Source of the DNA: Solwaraspora sp. WMMD1047
GTDB taxonomy: Bacteria; Actinomycetota; Actinomycetes; Mycobacteriales; Micromonosporaceae
DNA: 64,000 nucleotides
Reading direction: 5' to 3'
Assembly: GCF_029626155.1 (NCBI RefSeq)
Contig: NZ_JARUBL010000001.1
Coordinates: 3,762,501-3,826,500, forward strand
A program made the position numbers and the translations under genes. Below are positions 25,265 through 33,762 of the stretch, one piece after another (positions within the stretch are counted from its first letter, which is position 1; each line of letters starts with the position of its first letter). The notes beneath the pieces are model-generated. The model was not told the origin of the DNA. It saw only the letters and a program-made list of their open reading frames with translations, and made no database searches.

Positions 25265-26474
25265 CGGCGTGGACGTCGCCCGGCTCAAGCAGAGTTGGAG
25301 CCTGGTGGCCGCGCACGGCGATCAGGTTCCGCTCTACTTCTATTCGACGCTGTTTCTGGCCCATCCGGACACCCGGCAGATGTTTCCGACCAACATGGCC
25401 GGTCAGCGGGACCGCCTGGTGTCGGCGTTGGGGCATGTGGTGAGCAACGTGGACCAGGTCGACCGGCTGGTCGGCTATCTGCAGGATCTCGGCGTCGACC
25501 ACCGTAAGTTCGCGGTCCGGCCGGAGCACTATCCGGCGGTCGGTGAGGCGCTGTTGGCGACGCTGCGGCATTTCCTCGGTGACGAGTGGAGTGACGGGCT
25601 GCACGAGGACTGGGCGGCGGCGTACGGCCTGGTGGCGAAGGTGATGCAGGACGCGGCGGCGGAGGCGGAGAACGTCAGTCCGCCGTGGTGGGTGTCGGAG
25701 GTGGTCGCGCACGAACCGCGCGGCTTCGACGTGGCGGTGATCACACTGCGGCCGCAGTATCTGTTGCCGTTCACGCCGGGTCAGTCGATCGGGGTGTCCA
25801 GTCCGACGGTTCGTTCCTGGCGGTACTACTCGCCGGCGAACGCGCCCCGGTCGGACGGCACGATCGAGCTGCATGTGCGGGCCGCGCCGGGTGGGGTGGT
25901 CAGTTCCCGGCTGGTGTACGGGGTGAGCGTCGGCGACCAGGTGAATCTGGCGTCGCCGGTGGGTGACCGGTTGACGCTGCGTCGGGCCGGTGGGGCCGAT
26001 CTGCTGTTGCTGGCCGGTGGTACGGGGTGGGCGCCGATGAAGGCCCTGGTGGAGCAGGTGGCCGCCGATGGTGGCGCCGGCCGGCGGGTGGATCTGTATC
26101 TGGCGGCCCGGTCGCGGACGGAGTTCTACGACCGGGAGGCGGTGGAGAAGTTGGCGGCGTCGTACCCGTGGCTGCGGGTCGGGTACGTGGCGGGGGCGGA
26201 TCCGGAGCCGCAGGGCGCGCCGGCGCCCCGCGGCGGGTTGCCGATCGCCGAGCAGGTGTTCGCCGATGGCGATTTCCGGGGCCGGCAGGTGTTCGTCTGT
26301 GGGGCGGACCCGATGGTGGCCGCGACGGTGGGCGCGCTGCTGCGTAACGGTTTTCACAGTGACCAGGTGCACCACGAGGGCCTGGGTAACCACTGGTACG
26401 GCCCGGACCGGCGGCTCGCCGGTGACGGGCCGGTGTACGGGTCGGCACCGCAGGCGTACGGAGGAACCGAGTGA
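25257..26474 (+). CDS. Flavohemoprotein (globin-FAD-NAD reductase)
   Basis: 405 aa. The globin domain (about 5-140) has Tyr B10 in YFYSTLF, the CD-corner FP of RQMFPTN and the proximal His in GVDHRKF, followed by RPEHYPAVGEALLATL. The FAD domain shows SWRYYSPAN (the R-x-Y-S flavin motif), and the NAD domain has AGGTGWAPMKALV and FVCGADPMVA. Function: NO detoxification, with O2 and reductant. GTG 25257 overlaps the truncated globin stop; GTG 25269 is an alternative. The C-terminal tail after GLGNHWYG is longer than usual. GTGA overlap couples it to the DivIVA gene. Confidence 0.9.
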   Translation: MADGVDVARLKQSWSLVAAHGDQVPLYFYSTLFLAHPDTRQMFPTNMAGQRDRLVSALGHVVSNVDQVDRLVGYLQDLGVDHRKFAVRPEHYPAVGEALLATLRHFLGDEWSDGLHEDWAAAYGLVAKVMQDAAAEAENVSPPWWVSEVVAHEPRGFDVAVITLRPQYLLPFTPGQSIGVSSPTVRSWRYYSPANAPRSDGTIELHVRAAPGGVVSSRLVYGVSVGDQVNLASPVGDRLTLRRAGGADLLLLAGGTGWAPMKALVEQVAADGGAGRRVDLYLAARSRTEFYDREAVEKLAASYPWLRVGYVAGADPEPQGAPAPRGGLPIAEQVFADGDFRGRQVFVCGADPMVAATVGALLRNGFHSDQVHHEGLGNHWYGPDRRLAGDGPVYGSAPQAYGGTE

Positions 26475-27187
26475 GCGCAGTCCCGATCAGCAGGTACGAC
26501 GGTTCGGCCGCTGGCCGGCCGGCCGGCCAGCAGGTGAGGATCACCGCGGACCGGGTGCGGCGGTGGGAGTTCGAGCACACGTCGTTCGGGCGGCGTGGTT
26601 ACGACCAGCGTGACGTGGACCGGTTCCGGTTGCAGGTGGCCGACGAGTTGGACCATCTGGCGTCGCGGGTGGCTGATCTGCGGGCCGAGAACGAGCGGCT
26701 CAACGATCATGTCGAGCTGCACCGGCACGGGGTGATTCCGAGCGCGCAGCCGCAGTTGCCGGGGCCGAAGGAGGTCAACCTGCTGTCGGCGGCGCAGCGG
26801 GAGGCCGAGCAGATCATCGCGCAGGCGCACGACTATGCCCGCCGGGTGGCCGAGTACGCGCGGGTGCAGTACGAGAGCTATGTGCGGGCGGCGGTGGACG
26901 ACGCGCGGCAGGAGGCCGAGCGGGCGGTGCAGGACTACCGCAGTTCGGCGGGGACCGACTTCGACGGGGCGGTGGCCACCCGGGAGGCGCTGCGGATCTA
27001 CGGCGAGATGATGATCTCGCACATGCAGGCGGCGGCCCGGCATCTGGATGACGGCAGTGAGCATCTGGCCCGCACCATGGACCGGTTGGCCGTCCAGGGG
27101 GAGCCGGCGATCGGCGCCGGCGGCGGGAACCGGTCGGCGTTGCCGCAGGAGGGGATGCGGCACCAGGGCGCGGCCACGGTGTACTGA
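26471..27187 (+). CDS. DivIVA-domain coiled-coil protein
   Basis: 238 aa. The N-terminal DivIVA-like signature FGRRGYDQRDVDRFRLQVADEL is followed by a coiled coil (HLASRVADLRAENERL) and a second long helix with AQREAEQIIAQAHDYARRVAEYARVQYE. DivIVA proteins of actinobacteria mark poles and septa and direct wall growth. Co-expression with two globins through a GTGA overlap is unexpected. The tail is Gly/Gln-rich and disordered. Confidence 0.85.
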   Translation: MSAVPISRYDGSAAGRPAGQQVRITADRVRRWEFEHTSFGRRGYDQRDVDRFRLQVADELDHLASRVADLRAENERLNDHVELHRHGVIPSAQPQLPGPKEVNLLSAAQREAEQIIAQAHDYARRVAEYARVQYESYVRAAVDDARQEAERAVQDYRSSAGTDFDGAVATREALRIYGEMMISHMQAAARHLDDGSEHLARTMDRLAVQGEPAIGAGGGNRSALPQEGMRHQGAATVY

Positions 27188-27305
27188 CGGGGGGGCGGCC
27201 CCGTTCGGACGGAATGGGGGCTTTTGTCTGGTTATGGTGGGGGCTAGGACCGTGCCGACATCCCGCCGAAACATGATCGCTGGTAGCGTTGCCCACGCCG
27301 ATACC

Positions 27306-27440
27306 ACCCGCGTGGGAGAGACCGCGTCAGCGGCGCCGAAGGGGCAAATCCTCCCCGGAACCTCTCAGGCAAAAGGACCGCGCGGGCAGGCGACTGTGGA
27401 GCGGCCCGCATCGGCGCGGGCGGCGACAGAGGGGGAGGCC
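27306..27440 (+). promoter_or_regulatory. Glycine riboswitch upstream of gcvP
   Basis: The conserved aptamer core is clear: GTGGGAGAGACC at about 27312-27323, GCGCCGAAGGGGCAAA from 27333, CCGGAACCTCTCAGGCAAAA at about 27354-27374, then GGACCG. This matches the gcvT-type glycine aptamer. A following stretch (GGCGACTGTGGAG; GCGACAGAGGGGGAG at about 27423-27437) looks like the weaker remains or partial second aptamer. It ends some 30 nt before the gcvP start codon, so control of translation or termination near the ribosome site is likely. Confidence 0.9.
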
Positions 27441-27471
27441 GCATCGTCGACCTCGTCCGGGAGCGCCACAG

Positions 27472-30315
27472 ATGACCGCAGAGCAGTTCGCCGACCGTCA
27501 CATCGGCCCGGACCCGGCCGCGCAGCGCCGGATGCTGGAGGCCGTCGGGTACGGTTCGGTCGACGAGTTGATGGACGCCGCCATCCCCGAGGTGATCCGC
27601 TGGCACGGCACCCTCGACCTGCCGCCGGCGGCCACCGAGGCGCAGGTGGGCGCGGAGCTGCGGGCGCTGGCGGCCCGCAACACCGTGGCGGTGTCGATGA
27701 TCGGCCTGGGCTACCACGGCACCCACACCCCGGCGGTGATCCGCCGCAACGTGCTGGAGAATCCGGCCTGGTACACCGCCTACACCCCGTACCAGCCGGA
27801 GATCAGCCAGGGCCGGCTGGAGGCGTTGCTGAACTTCCAGACCATGGTCACCGACCTGACCGGGCTGGCCACCGCGAACGCGTCGATGCTCGACGAGGCG
27901 ACCGCGGCGGCCGAGGCGATGACGCTGGCCCGCCGGGCGTCCAAGAGCAGCAGCGGAGTGTACGTGGTCGACGCCGACGCGTTGCCGCAGACGGTGGCGG
28001 TGCTGGCCGGCCGGGCCGAACCGTTGGGCATCCAGCTGCGGGTGCTCGACCTGTCCGCCGAGTCGCTGCCGGAGTCGTTCTTCGGTCTGCACCTGCAGTA
28101 CCCGGGGGCCAGCGGCGCGGTCCGCGACCACCGCCGGCTGGTGGAGGCGGCGCACGCCGTCGGGGCGCTGGTCACGGTCGCCGCCGATCTGCTGGCGTTG
28201 ACCCTGCTGCGGCCGCCGGGGCAGGCCGGCGCCGACATCGCCGCCGGCACCACCCAGCGGTTCGGCGTACCGATGGGGTTCGGTGGGCCGCACGCCGGCT
28301 ACCTGGCGGTGCGGGCGGGCCTGGAGCGGATGCTGCCGGGCCGGCTGGTCGGGGTGTCCCGCGACGCCGCCGGTGACCGGGCCTACCGGCTGGCGTTGCA
28401 GACCCGCGAGCAGCACATCCGCCGGGAGAAGGCGACCAGCAACATCTGCACCGCCCAGGTGCTGCTGGCGGTGATGGCCGGCATGTACGCCGTCTACCAC
28501 GGCCCGGACGGGCTGCGGGCGATCGCCGAGCGGGTGCACCGGCTGGCGGGGGAGTTGGCCGCGGGACTGGCGGCCGGTGGGGTGGCCACCGGCGGGGAGG
28601 CGTTCTTCGACACCGTCACCGCGGTGGTGCCGGGCCGGGCCGCCGAGGTGGTCGCCGCGGCCGCCGCCCGGGGGGTGAACCTGCGCCTGGTGGACGCCGA
28701 CCGGGTGGGGGTGAGCTGCGACGAGACCACCACCGCCGCGCACCTGCGGGCGGTCTGGGCGGCGTTCGGGGTGCCGGAGCCGGCGGCCGACGCCGCGCCG
28801 GCGGCGGGGGCCGAGCTGCCGGCGGCGCTGCGCCGCACCGGCGACTACCTGACCCACCCGGTGTTCCACGCCCACCGCTCCGAGACGGCGATGCTGCGCT
28901 ACCTGCGCCGGCTGGCCGACGCCGACTACGCCCTGGACCGGGGGATGATCCCGCTCGGGTCGTGCACGATGAAACTGAACGCCACCACCGAGATGGAGCC
29001 GATCAGCTGGCCGGAGTTCGCCGACGTGCACCCGTTCGCGCCGGCCGACCAGACCGCCGGCTACCGGGAGCTGATCGGTTCCCTGGAGGGCTGGCTGGCC
29101 GAGGTGACCGGCTACGACGCGGTGAGCGTGCAACCCAACGCCGGGTCCCAGGGGGAGCTGGCCGGGTTGTTGGCGATCCGCGCCTACCACCGCGACCGCG
29201 GCGAGGCGCACCGGGACGTCTGCCTGATCCCGTCGTCGGCGCACGGCACCAACGCCGCCAGCGCGGTGATGGCCGGCATGCGGGTGGTGGTGGTCGGCTG
29301 CGACGCCGACGGCAACGTCGACCTGGTCGACCTGGACCGGCGCATCGACGCGCACCGGGACCGGCTCGCCGCGATCATGGTGACCTACCCGTCCACGCAC
29401 GGCGTCTACGAGACCGGCATCGCGTCGCTGTGCGCGAAGGTGCACGACGCCGGCGGTCAGGTCTACGTCGACGGCGCGAACCTCAACGCGCTGGTCGGCT
29501 ACGCCAAGCCGGGCGAGTTCGGCGCCGACGTGTCCCACCTGAACCTGCACAAGACGTTCTGCATTCCGCACGGCGGCGGCGGACCCGGGGTCGGCCCGGT
29601 GGCGGTCCGCGCGCACCTGGCCCGTTACCTGCCCGGCGACCCGCTCGCCGGGCCGGACTCCGCGGGGTCCGGCCCGGCGGCGATCTCCGCCGCCCGGTAC
29701 GGGTCGGCGGGCATCCTGCCGATCCCGTGGGCGTATCTGCGGATGATGGGTCCGGACGGGCTGGCCCGGGCGACCGGGGTGGCGGTGCTGGCCGCCAACT
29801 ACGTCGCGGCCCGGCTGCGCGCCCACTACCCGGTGCTCTACGCCGGCAACAAGGGCCTGGTCGCGCACGAGTGCATCCTCGACCTGCGGCCGTTGACCAA
29901 GGCGTACGGGGTGAGCGTCGACGACGTCGCCAAGCGCCTCATCGACTACGGCTTCCACGCGCCGACGATGTCGTTCCCGGTGGCGGGCACCCTGATGGTG
30001 GAGCCGACCGAGAGCGAGGACCTGGCCGAGCTGGACCGGTTCTGCGACGCGATGATCGCCATCCGCTCCGAGATCGAGAACATCGGGTCGGGGCGGTGGC
30101 CGGCCGGTGACAACCCGCTGGCCAACGCGCCGCACACCGCGGCGATGGTGACCGCCGACGAGTGGCCGCACCCGTACCCACGGTCGGTGGCGGCGTATCC
30201 GGCCGGCGTCGACCGGGGCGGCAAGTACTGGCCGCCGGTGCGCCGCATCGACGGCGCGTACGGCGACCGGAATCTGGTCTGCGCGTGCCCGCCGCCGGAC
30301 GCGTTCGAGCAGTGA
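27472..30315 (+). CDS. gcvP: Glycine dehydrogenase (aminomethyl-transferring), P protein
   Basis: 947-aa homodimer-type P protein of the glycine cleavage system; decarboxylates glycine with PLP and passes the aminomethyl group to lipoyl-GcvH. N-terminal FADRHIGPD and [12 protein letters not shown], then [22 protein letters not shown] and [11 protein letters not shown] in the middle are diagnostic; the PLP lysine is Lys694 in [19 protein letters not shown] 27472 has GGGAG about 12 nt upstream. It is under the glycine riboswitch. gcvT must lie elsewhere. Confidence 0.96.
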   Translation: MTAEQFADRHIGPDPAAQRRMLEAVGYGSVDELMDAAIPEVIRWHGTLDLPPAATEAQVGAELRALAARNTVAVSMIGLGYHGTHTPAVIRRNVLENPAWYTAYTPYQPEISQGRLEALLNFQTMVTDLTGLATANASMLDEATAAAEAMTLARRASKSSSGVYVVDADALPQTVAVLAGRAEPLGIQLRVLDLSAESLPESFFGLHLQYPGASGAVRDHRRLVEAAHAVGALVTVAADLLALTLLRPPGQAGADIAAGTTQRFGVPMGFGGPHAGYLAVRAGLERMLPGRLVGVSRDAAGDRAYRLALQTREQHIRREKATSNICTAQVLLAVMAGMYAVYHGPDGLRAIAERVHRLAGELAAGLAAGGVATGGEAFFDTVTAVVPGRAAEVVAAAAARGVNLRLVDADRVGVSCDETTTAAHLRAVWAAFGVPEPAADAAPAAGAELPAALRRTGDYLTHPVFHAHRSETAMLRYLRRLADADYALDRGMIPLGSCTMKLNATTEMEPISWPEFADVHPFAPADQTAGYRELIGSLEGWLAEVTGYDAVSVQPNAGSQGELAGLLAIRAYHRDRGEAHRDVCLIPSSAHGTNAASAVMAGMRVVVVGCDADGNVDLVDLDRRIDAHRDRLAAIMVTYPSTHGVYETGIASLCAKVHDAGGQVYVDGANLNALVGYAKPGEFGADVSHLNLHKTFCIPHGGGGPGVGPVAVRAHLARYLPGDPLAGPDSAGSGPAAISAARYGSAGILPIPWAYLRMMGPDGLARATGVAVLAANYVAARLRAHYPVLYAGNKGLVAHECILDLRPLTKAYGVSVDDVAKRLIDYGFHAPTMSFPVAGTLMVEPTESEDLAELDRFCDAMIAIRSEIENIGSGRWPAGDNPLANAPHTAAMVTADEWPHPYPRSVAAYPAGVDRGGKYWPPVRRIDGAYGDRNLVCACPPPDAFEQ

Positions 30316-30433
30316 ACCGGCGGTGTGAGCAAGCCTCGACGGTGAGGGCGGGTCGGGTCGGGAGCCCGGCGGGCGGCGATGCGGCCGGGCGGGGCGCCAA
30401 CGGGGCGGCCGGGACGCTGAGCGACCCGGGACG

Positions 30434-30634
30434 CTAGGCGACCAGGACGTGCCGGGCGGGGCCGCGGTGCGGCTCGATGCTGCTGCCGTCGGGCAGCAGC
30501 TCGCCGGTGTCCTCGAAGACGATGACGCCGTTGCAGAGCAGGCTCCAGCCCTGCTCGCGGAAGCAGGCGATGACCCGGGCGGCTTCCCGGTCGGTCGCCT
30601 CAGCGGAGGGGCAGGTGGGTTGGTGCTGGCACAT
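30434..30634 (-). CDS. DUF5999 family small protein
   Basis: 66 aa starting MCQHQPTCPSA at ATG 30634, with GGAGAA 5 nt upstream; an in-frame ATG at 30667 lacks a ribosome site. The pattern of Cys residues in CQHQPTCPS, the GWSLLCNGVIVFEDTGELLPDG core and the PHR tail match a very common actinobacterial small protein. Possible metal binding through Cys/His is inference; function unknown. Confidence 0.85.
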   Translation of the reverse strand: MCQHQPTCPSAEATDREAARVIACFREQGWSLLCNGVIVFEDTGELLPDGSSIEPHRGPARHVLVA

Positions 30635-30662
30635 CGGGTTCTCCGGACTGTGGGGGTGCTGT

Positions 30663-30679
30663 GTCATGGTTCACATGAC
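30663..30679. promoter_or_regulatory. Dyad GTCATG-GTTCA-CATGAC between DUF5999 and pabB
   Basis: Perfect 6-bp arms with a 5-nt centre, 28 nt upstream of the DUF5999 start and in the divergent gap before the pabB-like gene. Possible operator for one or both genes. Confidence 0.4.
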
Positions 30680-30757
30680 CAGTGATGCACGTTACCAAGC
30701 CCGACAGTGCGATATCGAGCAGGTGTCGGCTGTAGTACGGAAGAATCCTCCCTTCGG

Positions 30758-32062
30758 ATGAGACCCATTGAACCACTCGTGTTGGAAACGCTCCCATCCG
30801 GACGGCTGTCGATCCCGGGAGCGCCGCCGGCCTGCCGCGCCGGGCTCGTCGAACGGGCCCGGCTGCACTGGTACGCCGACACCGGCGGCGACCCCGCCGC
30901 CCGGCTGGCCGACTTCCTCACCGGCCACGGACTGCCGGTGGCCGACCTGGCCCGCGCCGCTGCCGCCGACGACCACCGCCCCGGCGCCGTCTGCGGCGCC
31001 GCGGTGCTGATCTCCGCGGCCGCCGGCGCCCGGATCACCGGCGCCGCCGCGGCGGCGCCCACCCCGGCACCGGCCGTGCCGGACCTGGTGGCCGTCATCT
31101 ACGCCCACCCGCCGCACCCCGTACCACCGCCCGACCCGCGACCGCCCGCCACGCCGCCGCGGGCCGACGGCACGCCGGTCGCCGGGCGGCGGCGGGTCGG
31201 ACCCTGGCGGGTCGGGCCGTGGCGGGACAGCTGGACCACCGACCAGCACGCCGCCGCCGTCGAACGGGCCCGCGCCGCCATCGGCCGCGGCGACGTCTAC
31301 CAGGTCAACCTGGTCGGCCACGCCCACGCCGCCCACACCGGCGACCCGGTGCCGGCGCTGACCAGGCTCGCCGGCCTCCCCGGCGCCCGCTACGGCGGGG
31401 TGCTCACCGGCCCCGGCTGGGCGGTCGGCTGCGCCTCCCCGGAAACCCTCGTCACGGTCGACGGCACCCGGCTGACCACCCGCCCGATCAAGGGCACCCG
31501 CCCCGCCACCACCGCCGGCCGGCGGGACCTGCTCGCCTCGGCCAAGGAACGCGCCGAACACGTCATGATCGTCGACCTGGAACGCAACGACCTGGCCCGG
31601 GTCGCCGCCACCGGCTCGGTCCGCGTCGACGACCTCTACACCATCCGCCGCTGGTGCGACCTGTGGCAGGCCGAGTCGACCGTGACGGCCCGGCTCGCCG
31701 ACGGCGCCGGCCTGACCGACCTGCTGCGCGCGGTCTGCCCCGGCGGCTCGGTCACCGGCGCCCCGAAGCTGGCCGCGCTGACCCAGATCGCCGACCTGGA
31801 ACCGGTCGGCCGCGGCCCCGCCATGGGCGCCTTCGGCTGGATCGGCGCCGGCCGCCTCGACCTCGGACTGACCATCCGCACCGCCGCCGCGGCCGACGAC
31901 CGGCTGCACCTGTGGGCCGGCGGCGGCATCACCTGGGGCAGCGACCCCGACGCCGAGGTCGCCGAGGCGGCCGCGAAGGCCGCGCCGCTGCGCGCCGCGC
32001 TCGCCGGCCCGACCCCGCCACCGACCGGGCGCGGTAACCAGCCGATAGCCTTACGGTCATGA
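30758..32062 (+). CDS. pabB: Aminodeoxychorismate synthase component I-like chorismate-binding enzyme
   Basis: 434 aa. The C-terminal chorismate-binding domain has the PIKGTRP motif (Lys245), whose lysine marks ADC synthase rather than anthranilate synthase (PIAGTR), plus ERAEHVMIVDLERNDLARV, CPGGSVTGAPK and GAFGWIG. The N-terminal domain is short and contains a Pro/Ala-rich stretch. It would make 4-amino-4-deoxychorismate for folate or a p-aminobenzoate-derived product. No amidotransferase (pabA) or lyase (pabC) is adjacent. ATGA overlap with the deformylase gene. Confidence 0.85.
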   Translation: MRPIEPLVLETLPSGRLSIPGAPPACRAGLVERARLHWYADTGGDPAARLADFLTGHGLPVADLARAAAADDHRPGAVCGAAVLISAAAGARITGAAAAAPTPAPAVPDLVAVIYAHPPHPVPPPDPRPPATPPRADGTPVAGRRRVGPWRVGPWRDSWTTDQHAAAVERARAAIGRGDVYQVNLVGHAHAAHTGDPVPALTRLAGLPGARYGGVLTGPGWAVGCASPETLVTVDGTRLTTRPIKGTRPATTAGRRDLLASAKERAEHVMIVDLERNDLARVAATGSVRVDDLYTIRRWCDLWQAESTVTARLADGAGLTDLLRAVCPGGSVTGAPKLAALTQIADLEPVGRGPAMGAFGWIGAGRLDLGLTIRTAAAADDRLHLWAGGGITWGSDPDAEVAEAAAKAAPLRAALAGPTPPPTGRGNQPIALRS

Positions 32063-32565
32063 CGATGCGGCCGATCAGGATCATCGGTGACCCGGTGCTG
32101 CGCACCGGATGCGAACCGGTCACCACCTTCGACGCCGGCCTGCGCGCCCTGGTCGGCGACCTGATGGACACCCTGCTCGGGGCGCCCGGCCGGGCCGGGG
32201 TGGCGGCCAACCAGATCGGCGTGAGCGCCCAGGTGTTCGTCTACGACGCCGACGGCCACCGCGGCCACCTGATCAACCCGACCCTGGAACTGTCCGAACA
32301 GCTGCAGGACGACGACGAGGGCTGCCTGTCCATCCCCGGCCTCTACTTCCCGACCCCCCGGGCGCTGCACGTCACCGCGCACGGCGTCGACCAGCACGGC
32401 GAACCGGTGACCATCACCGGCAGCGGATTCCTGGCCCGCGCCCTGCAACACGAGACCGACCACCTGCACGGCCGGCTCTACGTCGACACCCTGCGCGGCG
32501 ACACCCGCCGCCGCGCCCTGCGGGAGATCCGCGCCGGCCGGTTCGCCACCCCCGGCGCGAGCTGA
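32059..32565 (+). CDS. def: Peptide deformylase
   Basis: 168-aa metalloenzyme removing N-formyl from nascent proteins. Three signature motifs: GRAGVAANQIG, EGCLSIPG (metal ligand Cys89), and QHETDHLHG (metal ligands His131 and His135, catalytic Glu132/Asp region; the usual motif is HExDH, and ETDH is intact). ATG 32059 overlaps the pabB-like stop. It is probably one of several deformylases; convergent with the siderophore operon at a 6-nt gap. Confidence 0.95.
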   Translation: MTMRPIRIIGDPVLRTGCEPVTTFDAGLRALVGDLMDTLLGAPGRAGVAANQIGVSAQVFVYDADGHRGHLINPTLELSEQLQDDDEGCLSIPGLYFPTPRALHVTAHGVDQHGEPVTITGSGFLARALQHETDHLHGRLYVDTLRGDTRRRALREIRAGRFATPGAS

Positions 32566-32571
32566 CCCCGT

Positions 32572-33762
32572 TCACAGCACCAGCTGCTGCGGATGCGGAT
32601 GCCGCAGGAAGTCGTGGTGGGAGATGTCCCAGCCGTACGCGCCGGCCCGGCCGAACACCAGCACGTCACCGGCCCGCAACCGGGCCACCCGCCGGCCGCG
32701 CGCCAGCACGTCGCGCGGCGTGCACAGCTCACCCACCACATCGACGTCCACGTCGACCACCCGCGGCCGCTCGAACGGGTAGTCCCACCCCGGCACCGGC
32801 AGCACCGTGAACGGATGGCTGTACCCCCAGGCCGCCGGCAGCCGGAAATGGTGGGTGCCGCCGCGCAGCACCGCGAACCACCGGCCGTGCACCCGCTTGA
32901 GGTCGAGCACCTCGGCGGCGTACCAGCCGGCGTCGGCGGCCAGGAACCGGCCGGGCTCCACCACCAGCCGGGCCGCCGGCGGCAACGCCGCCACCGCCGG
33001 CACCAGCCCGGCGCCGAACGCGGCCACGTCGAAGACCGCACCGCCGGTGTAGTCCACGCCCAGCCCGCCGCCGACGTTGACGTACTCCAACGCGACCCCG
33101 AGCCGGTCCGACACCGCCACCGACCAGCGGACCGCCTCGGCCACGAACCCGGCGTGCGCCACCGCGTCCAGGTTGTTCGACACCGCGTGCAGATGGAAGC
33201 CGACCAGCCGCACCCCCGGCGACCCCCGTGCCAGCCGCACCACCGCCGGCAACTGCTCCTCGTCCACCCCGAACGGGGTGGCCTCGCCGGCCATGGTGTG
33301 CGAGCCGGCCAACCGCCGCCCGGCCCGGTTCACCCGCACCGCCACCGGCACCCGCGCCCCCGCCGCCCGCGCGACCAGGTCGAGGCGGCGCAGTTCGTGA
33401 CCGCTCTCCACGTGCACCAGCGCCCCGGCCGCCACCGCGGCCCGCAACTCCGCGTCGGTCTTGGCCGGCCCACCGAACACCACCGTGCCCGCCCCGGCCG
33501 ACACCGCCAGCGCCAACTCGCCGCCGGAGGCCACCTCCAACCCGTCGAGGACCGCCGCCAGGGCGCCCACCACCGCCGGGTGCCCGTTCGCCTTCACCGC
33601 GTACAGCAGCGAACACCCCGGCGGCACCGCGGCCCGCAGCCGGGCGGCCCGCTCCCGCAGCGTGTCCCGGTCGTACACGTACGCGCACACCGGCCGGTCG
33701 GCGGCCCGCAGCGCCCCGACCACCGCCGCCGGCAACCCACCGCCGGCCAGCTCACCGGTCAC
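32572..33762 (-). CDS. PLP-dependent decarboxylase (fold III, DapDC/ODC family) of a NIS siderophore locus
   Basis: 396 aa from GTG 33762, overlapping the upstream synthetase by 11 nt. PLP lysine Lys57 in LYAVKANGHP, HLHAVSNN, GGGLGVDY for phosphate binding, VEPGRFL, and active-site Cys347 in ELCTPRDVL. Decarboxylases of this family accompany NIS synthetases in staphyloferrin B (SbnH) and vibrioferrin (PvsE) pathways, where they decarboxylate a citryl-amino acid intermediate. That role is inferred here from context. Confidence 0.88.
   Translation of the reverse strand: MTGELAGGGLPAAVVGALRAADRPVCAYVYDRDTLRERAARLRAAVPPGCSLLYAVKANGHPAVVGALAAVLDGLEVASGGELALAVSAGAGTVVFGGPAKTDAELRAAVAAGALVHVESGHELRRLDLVARAAGARVPVAVRVNRAGRRLAGSHTMAGEATPFGVDEEQLPAVVRLARGSPGVRLVGFHLHAVSNNLDAVAHAGFVAEAVRWSVAVSDRLGVALEYVNVGGGLGVDYTGGAVFDVAAFGAGLVPAVAALPPAARLVVEPGRFLAADAGWYAAEVLDLKRVHGRWFAVLRGGTHHFRLPAAWGYSHPFTVLPVPGWDYPFERPRVVDVDVDVVGELCTPRDVLARGRRVARLRAGDVLVFGRAGAYGWDISHHDFLRHPHPQQLVL

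Noticed and set aside
27244-30171. 975-codon open frame antisense to gcvP
   Set aside because: A composition shadow: long antisense frames are normal at this GC content, the protein is low complexity without domains, and gcvP on the other strand is unmistakable.
30316-30433. Terminator or small gene between gcvP and DUF5999
   Set aside because: The GC-rich spacer has no clear hairpin with a tail and no supported reading frame.
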